From the NCBI GenBank assembly GCA_043228905.1, contig JBHGNT010000001.1, forward strand, positions 186,001-250,000: a stretch of DNA of 64,000 bases, written 5' to 3'. Positions 42,524 to 55,105 of this stretch are shown here, one piece after another (within the stretch, counting starts at the first letter, position 1; each line of letters starts with the position of its first letter). Source of the stretch: Azolla caroliniana. Its lineage: Eukaryota; Polypodiophyta. The position numbers and the translations under genes are program-made. A model generated the notes under the pieces. The model worked only from the letters and a program-made list of their open reading frames with translations, was not told where the DNA came from and made no database searches.

Positions 42524-44522
42524 ATGACTACTGCTACTACTCGGAAATTATTGGCTGCCCCATCCGCCAGCATTCTCCTAAAAACAGAGCCTTCTCCTCC
42601 TCCTCTTCTTAATAATAATAATAATAATATGTGGTCCTCCTCTTATTCCTCCTCCTCCTCCTCCTCTCATCTGCCACATCATGTTACTTCTGTTGCCTCC
42701 CTCCAAGGTTCGCGCCTCCGCCTCCGCTCCAATTTCCTTCAGCTCTACACCATCCCTGCGAGGAGTGGGCAATATCACACTCGCACATCCTCTGTGCCGC
42801 CTAATTCAGTGGTGAGTGACTATGATCTCTCATATTATGTATAAAAATAAGACACTGCAACCTTCATTCCTTCCTGATACCCATACCATGCAGCTCCGTT
42901 TTCCCTTCCCCCCTCATCTGATCTGATCTGATCTGATCTACTACTGTCTCTCATTTAGATATCTGCTCGATTGTTTGGCCCCGCCATCTTCGAATCTTCT
43001 AAGCTCAAGGTCCTCTTCCTGGGCGATGGTAAAGACAAGCATCCTGAGCAAATGCCCCGTGCATATACGCTCACGCATAGCGATGTCACAGCCAAACTCA
43101 CCCTTGCCATCTCTCACACCATCAACATACCCCAGGTTTACAACCATCCATATATATATATATATATATATTCAAATTTTCTACTTATTACTCCGTCCAT
43201 TCACAGAACTTTTGCTTCGTCCTTTGGTTTGGTTGTGTCAGTAACTCATGATTTCTGTCTGATGTGATTGATTTTCGGGGGCGGCAGATCCAAGGATGGT
43301 ATAGCAGATTGCAGAGGGACGAGGTCCTCGCGGAATGGAACAAATACCAAGGCTCCATGTCTCTCCATGTCCACTGTCACATCAGCGGTGGTCATTGGTT
43401 GCTGGATGTCATCGCCAGGCTTCGCTTCTATATCTTCCGCAAAGAGCTCCCCGTCGTATGTCTTTGTCTTTGTCTTTGTCTTTGTCTTTGTCTTTGTTTA
43501 TACTAAATGATTTACGCAAACTGAAACGACCTGTGGTATTCTCTGGTTACCTAGGCTCTAGGATATGCTCTGAAATTATACTACCCCCTGCGCTTGCTAA
43601 TCTGTGTTTCCTTCCTCCCCTCCCCTACATCGCCCGCCCTGCCATGATGTTGAAATCACATTAAACGTTCAACCTTCACGGGCTTTTTGTTGCATTTCAA
43701 TACATTATGGTTTGATTTTGGATCCAACAGGGGATTTTTTTGATCATGCTTAATTTTGCTTGCTAATTAGGTTCTAGAGGCATTCAGGCATGGCGACGAG
43801 ACATTGTTCAAGAACCACCCAGGTAGTTCCGTCGTTGTTTTTACTTTTAAACTTTTTAGAGCCGTAATTACCAATGGAGCGTAGTTTAACAATGCAAATT
43901 TTGCTGGTTAAATCGATGATGTTGTTAGAGGAATGCAAATTGGATGTTTGACGATTTCAATAGGTGTAACTTAGGAGCAAATAAAGTGGTGCTGATTGAC
44001 TTTAAATGCTTTTCGTGTTTAATCACGAGATTGACGATGGATTCTTTTTTTTATTCTTATCTCTAGAGTTGGAAGAATCTTCAGTGTGGGTATACTTCCA
44101 CTCAAACATGGAGGAATTCAATCGCGTCGAATATTGGGGACCCCTAAGAGAAGCAGCTTGCAAGGTAAGAGAACATCATTAGAAGGAAGAAAGCTTAGCA
44201 CCTTGTGATGATGCTAAAGATAGCTTTTACTCTAATTGTGGTCCATAAAGGTGGGAATTTAAATGGTTGGTTGCAGGGGGCACCATCAGAAGAAGACATG
44301 CATGAAGGCATGGGCATGGGCATGGAGGAGAATCATGCCAAATATGGTGCGATGCAGATACCACCCATGAGGTGCCAAGTTACATGTGATTGTTGTTCTC
44401 CACATGGGAATGTCATTCCACTCCCAGCTTCTTTCAAAGATAATCTGTATAGCAACTCCTATAATTGGTCAATGGACTTTGACACTTCCATTGGGGATAC
44501 GTCAAGCCCGCCATTAGAATGA
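42524..44522 (+). CDS. SGR: STAY-GREEN, magnesium dechelatase of chlorophyll breakdown
   Basis: Six coding exons (42524-42811, 42959-43135, 43288-43455, 43771-43822, 44067-44164, 44277-44522), all with GT-AG introns and matching phases; 342 residues. STAY-GREEN removes Mg from chlorophyll a in chloroplasts, starting chlorophyll degradation. The N-terminal ~95 residues are Ser/Asn-rich and look like a transit peptide. The conserved core starts ISARLFGPAIFESSKLKVLF, then YTLTHSDVTAKLTLAISHTI, GWYSRLQRDEVLAEW, LHVHCHISGGHWLLD and PELEESSVWVYFHS. The C-terminus has the Cys-rich motif P-x3-C-x3-C-x-C2-x-P-x5-P (PPMRCQVTCDCCSPHGNVIP), with Ser where Phe is usual. This marks it as SGR; I recall the related SGRL proteins lacking the full motif. 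The ATG at 42524 is the first in frame. Regulation may involve the uORF just upstream. Confidence 0.95.
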
Positions 44523-47500
44523 AACCCCCTGAGAGACCGTCGTCGTAATTCAATCAAATGTAAACGCAACTAGTCTCACTATGCACCACACATTTATTTG
44601 TAACCACAATATATATGTGTTCTATACATATTCTATGCTCCTTTGGTCCGTTATCCGATGTTTTAACTTCTGCATATTGTTCTGTAAATATTATTAGACT
44701 TGGAAAACCACCATTTCAATATTTTTAAGGGAAACAAATAATACTACATACCGTAATCTATAGACTATAACCCAAATCTCTCCACCATGCATTTAAACTA
44801 GGTATCTTCAAAGCAAAGTCCGAAGGGAACTGCAACAAACTTATTGTACTATATCTCCATTGTATATTATTTTGCCTAAACATTGCCTTACAAATCTTAA
44901 AGTAAATGCTTTCTTCCAAGTGATCACCAAATTATTTGACTTTGAATCAGAGATTCTAAGTGACGTATAAAAAACATAGAGGCGGAAAATTCACAAGGGA
45001 CATCACAGTTTTTTGCAACCTTCAATCAAAGATGTGTCAAGGAACTTTGTTATATCAAGGAATAAATCAAAGCATTTATGAGTAACGTCCTAATGGAACA
45101 TTAGATTGAAGTTATCTTCCAATAAAATAGTTTAATGTTTTAAATTAATGTCGCCATAAGTAATGGCCAAAGTGCGGTGAGTTTCCTCTATTTTTAAGAT
45201 TTTAAATATAGTGAATTGGTTAAATAGGTAACTTTAACTAAAAAGGACGATTCAAAAGTAATTTATATTTGTGTGTCCACATTTGATTGTGGACCCCATT
45301 GTAATGTGATTGTATGTGTCACATGTTTCAATTGATGTACCATTTGCTATATGTACATATTTGGCAATGAGAAATAACAATGATGGTGGACCCCATTGTA
45401 ATGTGATTGTATGTGTCGCATGTTTCAATTGATGTACCATTTGCTATATGTACATATTTGGCAATGAGAAATAACAATGATGGTATGACCTACGAGTGGA
45501 CATGTCATGTATCTAGTGGAAATCTCAACGTTTAATATATTGAACTCACTTTTCTGACATGGGTATTTTAAATTAGGTAAAGTTTCCGTATGACGTACGT
45601 AGTGAACCTTTAGAAGCCCACATGTAATAAACTAAGCTTGTTCCTTGACATGTACCTATTCTACCTATGATGAGGTTAACTATGTTTGGGTGGTTGATTG
45701 TGATTTATGAGATAGGGCCTAGTTCATGACGACAAATTAACTTGGGTGATAAATTAAAAGAGAGAGAATGGTGTGCTTTCATGCTCAAGAGAGACAAAGT
45801 GGTATAGGCTACTTAGATATTATTTGTTGTGGTGGTTCCCATGGAAAAGCTGAATATAAGGGTATGCGTTGACTAAACTAAACCGAACATCATAATTTTA
45901 GTTAAATGCATTTGCATATATGTATGTATACCTTGCTTGAGTAATGGCAATATATGGCTCCGCTCATTCAAACTTGGAAACACACCAACCACAATTCAAA
46001 AGATAGTTGACCAAATCTCTAGTGACTAAGTATCTAAGGACTTCATAAGATATTGTTATATTCTTCTTAAAATTTTATATGTATTCTTCTTTATTTTAAC
46101 CTATGTGCTCTTTGTTATATATAACCCTAGTTATTTTCCACTATGAAATTTGTGTATGTCTTTTCTTTTTATATGATCATATGTCTACATCTGTTATTTC
46201 ATTTTCTCCATTACGGATTTAACATCCCTCCAAATTAGTGACTTCAAACAATGTTCTCTCCATATGCAAATAGATGCTCAATCTCTATTCCGAAGCACGT
46301 GATAGTTGTCACAAATTGGCACTAGTTTGTGAAGTGTGTTTGCGTGGCATTCTACCATTGCATTTTTTTACATCATTCCCTTCTTCATTTTGGATGGCAA
46401 AGCCATGCTATACATACCACCCCTATACCATGTATTGAGACTACGATTAATTCTTGGAGCAAAAACGGAGAAAGACAATAAGGGGAAATTTGTTTACAAG
46501 AATTGCGCTTATTTATTTTGTACAAATTGGGAGTCTTTTTGGGCCCAAGGAGCACCTTGATCAATTAAGAAGTTACATTTAATGATTCTCTTTCTTCTCA
46601 ATCTCTCATTCTTCCACCCCGTATTTAGGGTCGGAGGTTCTTGTGGTTGTTCCACCTCTTGTCACTTGGCGATAATGCATTTGGGGCATCTTAAGTATTC
46701 TTACAATTACGCGTTTTATGTACCAGTGGTTTAATGATTCATTGTTTCTCAAACCAATTACGCACTCTTAGAATTCGATAGTCTATGACTAGGGTAAAGG
46801 AAGGCCATTCATTGTGTTTCATCACTTAATTCAATTGTGGCATATTATTTAAGTGAACAATGAGCTTGATTTCCCTCTTCTTCCCCTAAACCTGTTCTGT
46901 AGCATTTTGGGAGGGGCATTTGGTGTCTCGCTTATCTATTAGAGCTATCATTATCTTTGTCTTTCTTTTGTTGTAATGAACAAGATTTGGAATATCGTTT
47001 TGGCTATTCGAGATGGTTTTGTAATTGATCAAACCATATATTGTGAGGGGCATAATGTAATCCTATATTGCTTATCATGGGTGCAATAGGGAAGACATTG
47101 GTACAACCCTCACAAACAACCAAAACCAAGAACCAATCCATGGTTGAGTGAGAGATGGTATGGATTGTGGCTAAACATAACACATGCAAAAAAAATTAAG
47201 GACAATTATATGTAAAGAGACCCAACATAAATTTAGTTGTGAATGCCCAAATATCAATAGATGTTAGACATGTGAACAAGTAGACTCTCAAGTGAATACC
47301 CAAATATAAAGTGGATAGACAAAATCTCATAACGTGATTATGATGCTCTCTAAGCTCTATTATATGTGTTATGTAGGAAAGCTTGAATCAAAGGTGAATT
47401 ATTTTGAAAAGAAACACAACATATGTCATACTAGTAATAAGAGGCTTAGCTAAAGTCACAATATAAGGTTTAGTTATGACTTATAATATATGTAAAGTGG

Positions 47501-48047
47501 CAATGTACCAATGGGCTTGAACTCTTTTTTTGTCGAATTGTTTATGAGATTGATCTCCCTTCAAAGTTGACCTTACAATGTGGAAGTGCCAAAAATGGAG
47601 AAACCACTCCTAATATGTCTAGTCAATGTATACCTTCTTGCAACTATGTATGCCCATCCAAATCTCCACGTTTGAACATAGCAAACTTACATTCTTAAAA
47701 CCTAGAAGCAACCATTGTCGTTTATTATAATGTTTGGACAAGATGAGAGTTAAGACTCTGTAGGTAAGGCCATTGATTATAATGTTTGAACAATATGAGA
47801 GATAAGACTATATAGTTAAAGCCTTTGATTTTCCACGCAGTGCCACTAGAGTTATTATTTCGAGATCATTACCGACCCATATTCGTATTATCAAGAGGAA
47901 AACAAAATACCAAAAATAATTCCAAAGCAAAACCGATCAAGTTCTTTTTTATTACCAGAATACCCCTACGTGGCCTTCACTACGAAGAAGAGGAAGGTTG
48001 AAGGTTTTGTTTGCTTTGAGTTTTGGGTAATCGATTATTAGGAAGGG
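44523..48047. other. AT-rich intergenic region between SGR and the SET-MYND gene
   Basis: The 3' UTR of STAY-GREEN lies at the left end. The rest is AT-rich DNA with no recognisable gene; a 74-codon frame at 46336-46560 has no supporting features. A 97-bp tandem duplication is at 45290-45483. The right end holds the promoter of the next gene. Confidence 0.6.
45290..45483. repeat. Tandem duplication, two 97-bp copies
   Basis: Copies at 45290-45386 and 45387-45483, both TGGACCCCATTGTAATGTGA...AACAATGATGG. They differ at one base (TGTCACATG against TGTCGCATG), so the event is recent. Confidence 0.95.
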
Positions 48048-51000
48048 ATGGAGGATAATGGTCTTGGCCAAGCCCTGAAACAGCGTGGATTCCGTCTGGG
48101 CTTCTCTCCGGGGAAAGGACGATGTCTTTTTGCTGAAAGAAATTTCTCACGAGGTAACGTGTTCTTGTGCGTGTATTTGTTGTTCATGAGCTATGTGCTC
48201 GATACATACATGTATATATATCTGCACATGTATTTATCGTATATATACATCAAGGTGTATGCCTATGTATGAATGCATGCATGCATGCATGTATGTATGT
48301 ATGTATGTATGTATGTATGTATGTATGTATGTATGTATGTATGTATGTATGTATGTATGTATGTATGTATGTATGTGCATGTATGTATGTTTGTCTACAT
48401 ATGTATTGTATGAATATACATGTATGAGCACTGATGTGAAAATAAGCTTATTTATGAAGTACGAAAGGGCCATTGTCTAAATTCAAAGACCTCAACCAAC
48501 TATAGCAGTCCTTGAGAATAGTCCGATGATAACAAAAAAGGCAACTTGTATAGAATGGCCAAGACTAGTGTTTCCTGTGGAATGCATTTGAAAGAAATGC
48601 TTGGAAAACCCTATTTTTTGTGTAATTTTAAATTGCACTATTTGTGAAATGTCTTGAAATTACCAGATTGTTTTGAATATACAAACATCCAAACCATTGG
48701 GATGTTACTTCAGAAATAATGCTACAACTTAGATGAAAGAGTGCATCCTTCTGATGAAGTTATTATTCCCCAACGCTGAAATTCCAACACCTTGTCAGTT
48801 TGGTATAGTACCTCATAATCACATGTTTGAGATGTATTCTGACCTTTGAATTCTTTAATGATATCTTCTTGCACATGCTGCCTTTGAGACAGTCTCTCTC
48901 TACCTGGAGATGCATACCATTTCACTCTCTATGTTCCTCTTTTGTGATGTCTGATCTCATCTCGATAGTGAGACATTAGCAGTGTGTGTGCCCCTCAATA
49001 GGAACATGATACTGATGAATTATGGATCATGGTGTTTCTTAGCAATTGATATTTTGTCAATATAAACTACAATGTTGCTCTATGAATGTGGACTTGATCT
49101 CTACAAAACTCAATGTGTGTGATGGATAGTCTGACATACGGAAGGAAATGGCTATGATATGTTTGTTCACAGTTGCAAGGACATTTTCTCACATGGATTA
49201 TACCTATTTATTCTTTATTTTGTAGCACTATATATTCACCTATTCTTGAAGTAAATGAATCTTTAGCTATAGTACAGGATATTAGTTAGGATTGTGTATA
49301 CCTCAAATTTGTAGAAGAATCCCTTATGTGCTTCGTTGTTTCATTCTGTGATAAGTGATCGTGGAAATTATTCAATGCATAATGTACGAAGCATTACTTA
49401 TGGAAAGAAGAAAAAGTTTATTTTCATTCTACATGCATATCTGTTAATGCTATAACTTGCCGGATTAATGCAGGAGAGTTGTTACTAGAACAAAGCCCAT
49501 ATGCAAGTGTATTGAATGATGATTTGAAGAAAAGGTGCGACGGATGCTTCAAAGAAGGTTCTAAGTTCAAACGATGTGCAATTTGTAGAATGGTTCATTA
49601 TTGCAGCACAACTTGTCAGGTTCTTATTCTCAGACATAGCTCATGTTATTTTGAAAATCAAGTGGTTTTCATGATACATAAAATTTTCTTGATAAGTTGC
49701 CTTCTCTTTTGCATGCTGGGTGTACCTATATAAATCTATGTTGAGGAACAGAAATTATAATTACCAAAAACAACTTATGCAGCAGGGCATATTCTGTGTA
49801 CAAGCTGTCATACCGGTGACCAGTGGCTAATCTCTTTTTGTTGCCACTGAGGATGCTATCATTTTTAATATGGAGCCTCCGACTGGTGGTAGAAGAGTAA
49901 TGTTGAAGTCACATGTCTATAATGCTCAAATGCTAAAGAAATCACACAGTAAGCATGGTTTCCTCTAGTTATAAACCTTCTCTAAGATAAAAAATACCAG
50001 AAGACCATCATCAGGGAATCCAGCGATGTGTGAGTATTAAGTTCCTCTGAAATGTAATATTGTCATCTAAAATACTTGTACCGGGCTTGTTGTGTAAAAC
50101 AAATGTTCAGAGCCATAGCTTTTAGATTTATGATGTATAATAAATCATGCTACAGTTGGTTTTACGTTAGGTACATAATGTCTACTTGTATTTTCTTCAT
50201 GTGAATTAAAATCCTTAATGCTTGTGATTTTGGTGGCGTTGGCATTTCCTTTCCTCTACTTGTGCATGTTGTTTTGTTTGCTATGAAGAATTAATATGGT
50301 ACTCATGCTATGGTTGGTTTTATGTTTAGATGTCTGCTTCTATTTTCTTCATGCTTAACGCTTGTGATTTTGGTGGCATGGGTATTTGCTTTCTTCTCCT
50401 TGTGCATGTTGTTTTGCATGTTAATATCCTTAATGCTCGTGATTTTGGTGACATGGGCATTTCCTTTCTTCTCCTTGTGGATGTTGTTTTGCATGTTATG
50501 AAGAGTTAATATGGTATTTGTTTTGCTGCAGAAACAAGAATGGCCGATCCACAAGTATGAATGCAAATGTTTTGTTGCTCTGTTGGAAGAAAAGGGGCAA
50601 ATTTTGACATCATCACTGAGATTGATGCTGAGGATACTTATCAAACGGCACTTGCAACAGAACAAGGTTCACAAGGAGGAAAAAATCCTTCTTTCTCTGA
50701 TGATCATTTTTATCTTTGAAAGCAGCATTATATCAATGTTAAGGTATTTATTGTCATGAACATGTCCAGTCTGTCAGTCTGGATAATCTGGATAACTATC
50801 AGATTGTGGATGCTTTGCCTACACGTATCCAATACTGCTTTTAAGGAAGGTTAAGAGAAATATAAAACTATGAGCTGTGTAATATTACTGAGTTAATGAT
50901 TTTCAGGTCATACATTTTGTGTACCTTATCGTTGAAGATTTCAGATTTTGATAAGGTACCTGAGCAGCAACTTATTCTATACGCCCAAATGGCAAATATC

Positions 51001-53824
51001 GTGAAATCACTTTACAAGGAGGAGGATGTTGAAATCAAAAAAATTACTCAAAATTTTTGCAGGGTATGGAAATTTTGTACCCAAGTTCTCCTAACTTCTG
51101 TAAAGTTTCTGACGGATATCAAAATCTAATAGCTAAATAAGCACTACGGATAGTTTAAGTAGTGGATGTTCCATATCTTCTACTAAATAATATCAGTATG
51201 CTATTTTGATGGTTTAACTAGTAGATGCTCTATATCTTCTAACCAAGTAATCTGTATACTATTTCGTGGAGGAAGCCGTGATCAAATAAGTCATCTTAGC
51301 ACAGTATAATCAAGCAAACAGAGAATTGTTGAGGTAATGATGGTAGGTAGTTAAGACAAGCCCCCGTGTACTGTGAATAATTGACCAAGAGAATAATTCT
51401 AGGGTTGCATTGTGTTTCAATTTGCCGTTTGTTAATGGATAGAAGGAAACGCCATCCCTTGGAATTAGTTGCCTGAATTCCTGTATGTAAGTGTACAGCT
51501 CTTGTGAAGGCGCTACAAGTCAAGAGAGATCTGCATTCAGTACTGAGATCAAAGAAAACTATCACGTGTCAGCTATTAATTTACAATAGTAAATTCATAT
51601 GAGATAAACTTAGTGAGAAACTGATAGACATTGTAAATAAACATTCCCTAGTGTTGATAACTGCTTCAACTTGTTGCAGTTAGCATGTAATGCCCACACT
51701 ATACTTGATGGAGAATTAAGACCTTTGGGCACTGGCCTGTATCCTGTACTTTCGATTATCAATCATAGGTAAGTGACATCTTTATTTCTATGTGTGTACT
51801 ATTTGCAGTTACTAATATAAATATTGCTTTGATGCTTGGTACTGATGGTCAATATTTCAGTTGTCTTCCAAATTGTATCCTCATGTTTGAAGGAAAGAGA
51901 GCCAGTGTTCGGGCGCTTGAGCCAATCAGCAAAGGATCTGAGGTACAATGAAGTAGTGTGTTATGTGGGCGTATTTTAAAAAACTGTCTTATGGCTAGCC
52001 ACTTGGCAACTTGTTGGCCATGTCCTTTTAATAAAAGGGCCACATCTCACACTGAGATTTCCCTTCTGTAATATACGATATTATTAAAAAATAACACAAC
52101 CTCAAACTCTCACCCTTGTCACTGGAGTAATATCTTGACACTAGGATTTCTTTTAATATTGATTTTGTTTTCATTGAAGGTGTCCTGCAGAACCCAATTA
52201 TGAGAATGTGTAGGCTGGAACACAATCTTTTGTCAATCTAGGAGATTACATTGCTTACTTCAAAGTTGAGGGAAAGGTTAAATTAGGTGAAGGCTGATGC
52301 TGCTTGATTTGCCATCCAGGTAATGGTCAGTTATGTGGAGCTTGGTTCAATCACTGTGACACGGCAGAAAAGCTTGAGAGAACAGTACTTCTTTAATTGT
52401 GATTGTCCTCGCTGTCAAGCACAGGTTGAGACATTTCTTATATTGGTACTGCGTCTGGTGTCAACCTGTCCTCGCTGTCAAGCACAGGTTGAGACATTTC
52501 TTATACTTGAGTGCAGATGCATCCTGATGGCATGATGGAAGATGCACGTATGGAGGGATTTATGTGCTCAAAGTGCGAAGGACTACTTCTATCAGTTCCA
52601 GGTATGTTTTTCACTGTAGATTTTACAAGACTCCATTCCACATCCTTAAGTTTTATCCTGAAATACAGGGGATACTGAGAGGATGTTATGCCAAACATGC
52701 AGTGCAAAGCATGACAAGCACATGATATTGAAGGAAATGGAGGAATGTAATGTCTTACTTCAACAAGCTACAAGGCTTATTGCTTCAGGAAGTATCCACA
52801 TTGTGCACTGGAAGTATAACATGTGTATTGTCCGTATTGTCATGGTTATTCCATATAATGCTTATGTTTCAGCAAAACATCTGAACAAAGCTTGCTAACT
52901 TCATGCATTACATATAAATGTTACCAAGTTTATGTTAGTTGATAAAAGTAATGTGGAGACGTGGAACATGTAAGAAACTCATGAAAACATTGTTTTAAAT
53001 CCAAGTTGCTCTTCCTCCATTTTGTTTGTGGACCTTGATTGCATTTTAGATTTCTTGGAAGCAAGATATGCATTAGAACAACTTGATCAGCGCCAAGCAC
53101 AGGTGGTCAAAACAGATTCTCTATATAGGATTAAAACTTTTGACAACTTGATAAAGGTGTGTCCCTTCAATCTACTTTATCTTCGTATGTTGCTGTATTT
53201 CATTCTGAAACTAAATGTGTTTTTCAGGTCTGCATGTCTTTGGAGGATTGGTCATCTGCACTTCTCTATTGTCGTAAATCCATTCCATCCTACAGAAGTA
53301 GGCCTTCTATCTGAGACACCACTATAATTTCTTGAATATGATGTATATCAGATTTCAAGAAATTTCCACATCATCAGTTTTGATCACCCTGATAAGCAGT
53401 GTCGATGTTAATTTTAATTTTAGTACATGTTATGTAACATGGTTTACTGTCTAACAAGGTTAGTGTACAGGAGTGTACATGCAGTACCATCCTTTACTTG
53501 GGCTACAGTTATACACCTGTGGGAAGCTTGAATGGTACACTAAAATATCGTTTCTGAAATTATCAACGTTAAACATTATTGTTGTGATTTTGTATTTCTA
53601 AAGATTTATTTCGATCACTTGATAAGCACATAACTGGTTCTAGGTACCTCGAAGATATTAAAAATGCTGTTAAGTCATATAGAAAAGCTCTTGGAATCCT
53701 GGAACACACACATGGACACAATGCAGAATTGGTGAGAACTTTGAAACTTTCTCTACAAGAGGCAGAAGCTACAGCTCATCATCTTTTGGGTGAACAGACA
53801 TCACTTGGAAAACCAGTCTGTTGA
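48048..53824 (+). CDS. ASHR1: SET-MYND (SMYD) lysine methyltransferase, ASHR1-like
   Basis: Thirteen coding exons: 48048-48153, 49474-49619, 50532-50743, 50907-51063, 51680-51768, 51861-51942, 52320-52424, 52517-52601, 52669-52791, 53050-53156, 53228-53297, 53471-53534, 53644-53824; 508 residues, all junction phases consistent. It resembles Arabidopsis ASHR1, a split-SET protein methyltransferase of the SMYD class. The N-terminal SET half (GRCLFAERNFSRGELLLEQS) is followed by a MYND zinc finger (CDGCFKEG.., CAICRMVHYCSTTCQ, ..HKYEC), then ILYAQMANIV, the SET core NHSCLPNCILMFEG, the YVELGSITVTRQKSLREQYF motif, a post-SET Cys cluster (CDCPRC.., CSKC, CQTC) and a helical TPR-like C-terminus (YHPLLGLQLYTCGKLEWYLE). 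Substrate is not deducible. Exon 3 and 9 ends are placed by phase and homology, so they are less certain. Intron 1 has a long ATGT microsatellite. Confidence 0.93.
48271..48400. repeat. (ATGT)n microsatellite in intron 1 of the SET-MYND gene
   Basis: ATGC then about 27 ATGT units in a row, followed by interrupted copies. It creates artefactual Cys/Met/Tyr/Val frames on both strands. Confidence 0.95.
52404..52505. repeat. 63-bp-spaced duplication spanning an exon/intron junction
   Basis: A 39-bp segment (TGTCCTCGCTGTCAAGCACA + GGTTGAG...TTATA) occurs at 52404-52442, covering the end of exon 7 and its donor site, and again at 52467-52505 inside intron 7. The second copy keeps a donor-like CAG/GTTGAG, so it offers a decoy splice site. 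Confidence 0.9.
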
Positions 53825-55105
53825 ATTAGTGAGAACTTTGAAGCTTTCTCTTGGAAAACCATATGAGGAATCATGTCTATTTTTCTTTATGAAAGTCACA
53901 GCTCATTTTTTGGTGAGAAAAACCTTTAAATAGTTTCTTAGTTCAACACATCAAGAAAGATATTATTGTAGAGAAATAATGTGGCAATGTATATATGTGG
54001 GATCTAGCTTCAGCTGTCCAACTTGTATTCATTTACAGTTCTTTAGAATGTTAAAATTGTTTAAACAGAATTTTTTTAGAAATTTAGTATGTTTCACATT
54101 GTTTAAAACCATAAAACATATTTTTAAACATACAAAAATATCTCATCATCCACATGCAGTATACGAAGTATTTACAATTCTTTAGAATGCTCCGAATGGA
54201 GTAAATAATCTTCAATAATAATGTGATTATAAAATACAAAGTGATATACAAAGCAAATTCCATATCGGCAAAATACAAACGCTGCACAAAACTAAAATGA
54301 CAACACCAACACCAAGCACTGAATTTTCTCCTCATCCCATCTTCTGAATCCAAAACAATTATAAATAAATATTTGTCTGTCTCTTGGAAATAAAACATAA
54401 TACAGTAATAACTCATTTTCATATCAGAGTTCTTTGTCTAACAGCAGTTTCGTGGAAGCATACAACCACTGATGTAATAAGATAATATAATATGCTCATT
54501 TCATACTTTGTAGAAGTTGTGTATTCAAAATTAAACAGCTGTTAATGGATGTAGCTAAAAGATTCTTTGTACAAAATGATGCAGCAATTACCAAACCCAG
54601 ATAATTTTCTTGATTATAAAAACCAAAGGTTTTGTTTGTTCAATAGAGACGTCATCAGTTCCATTTCACTGTATGGATACCGAACTAAACACAATTTCTG
54701 ATACTCATACTTTTATAATATGCATTGTGGAGTTTAGAGAACTTCAATACATATCAAATACAATATACAAACCTGATCGTATACCTGACATGTTTATGGG
54801 TGGGGATCTTCAGCACTTAGGTAAATAGCTTCCGCTGAATCATTTTCTCTCAAAACCAGTAGGTCCTACACATCAATTTCCAACTATCACTGGCACTAAA
54901 ATAAGTCGAAAGTCTAAACGGGACAAAGCATTGATGGTTCTAAAAACACTTCTACAAGATTGACTATCCTTGTGTTTATGATTTCATAATCAAGATGCTG
55001 ATGTGTGGATATGTTGGTATGAAATGTTCAACTGCACACATAATTAAGCTAAGGCAGATTTGTAATTCATAAGTAAACATATGTTTGGTCCTAACTTCTG
55101 TTATG
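53825..55105. other. Convergent intergenic region
   Basis: Holds the 3' UTRs of the SET-MYND gene (+) and the CNNM gene (-). A short partial repeat of the last exon (GTGAGAACTTTGAA..) occurs at about 53829-53860. No other gene is seen. Confidence 0.6.

Noticed and set aside
46336-46560. 74-codon frame in the SGR to SET-MYND spacer
   Set aside because: No recognisable domain, no splice context, AT-rich background.
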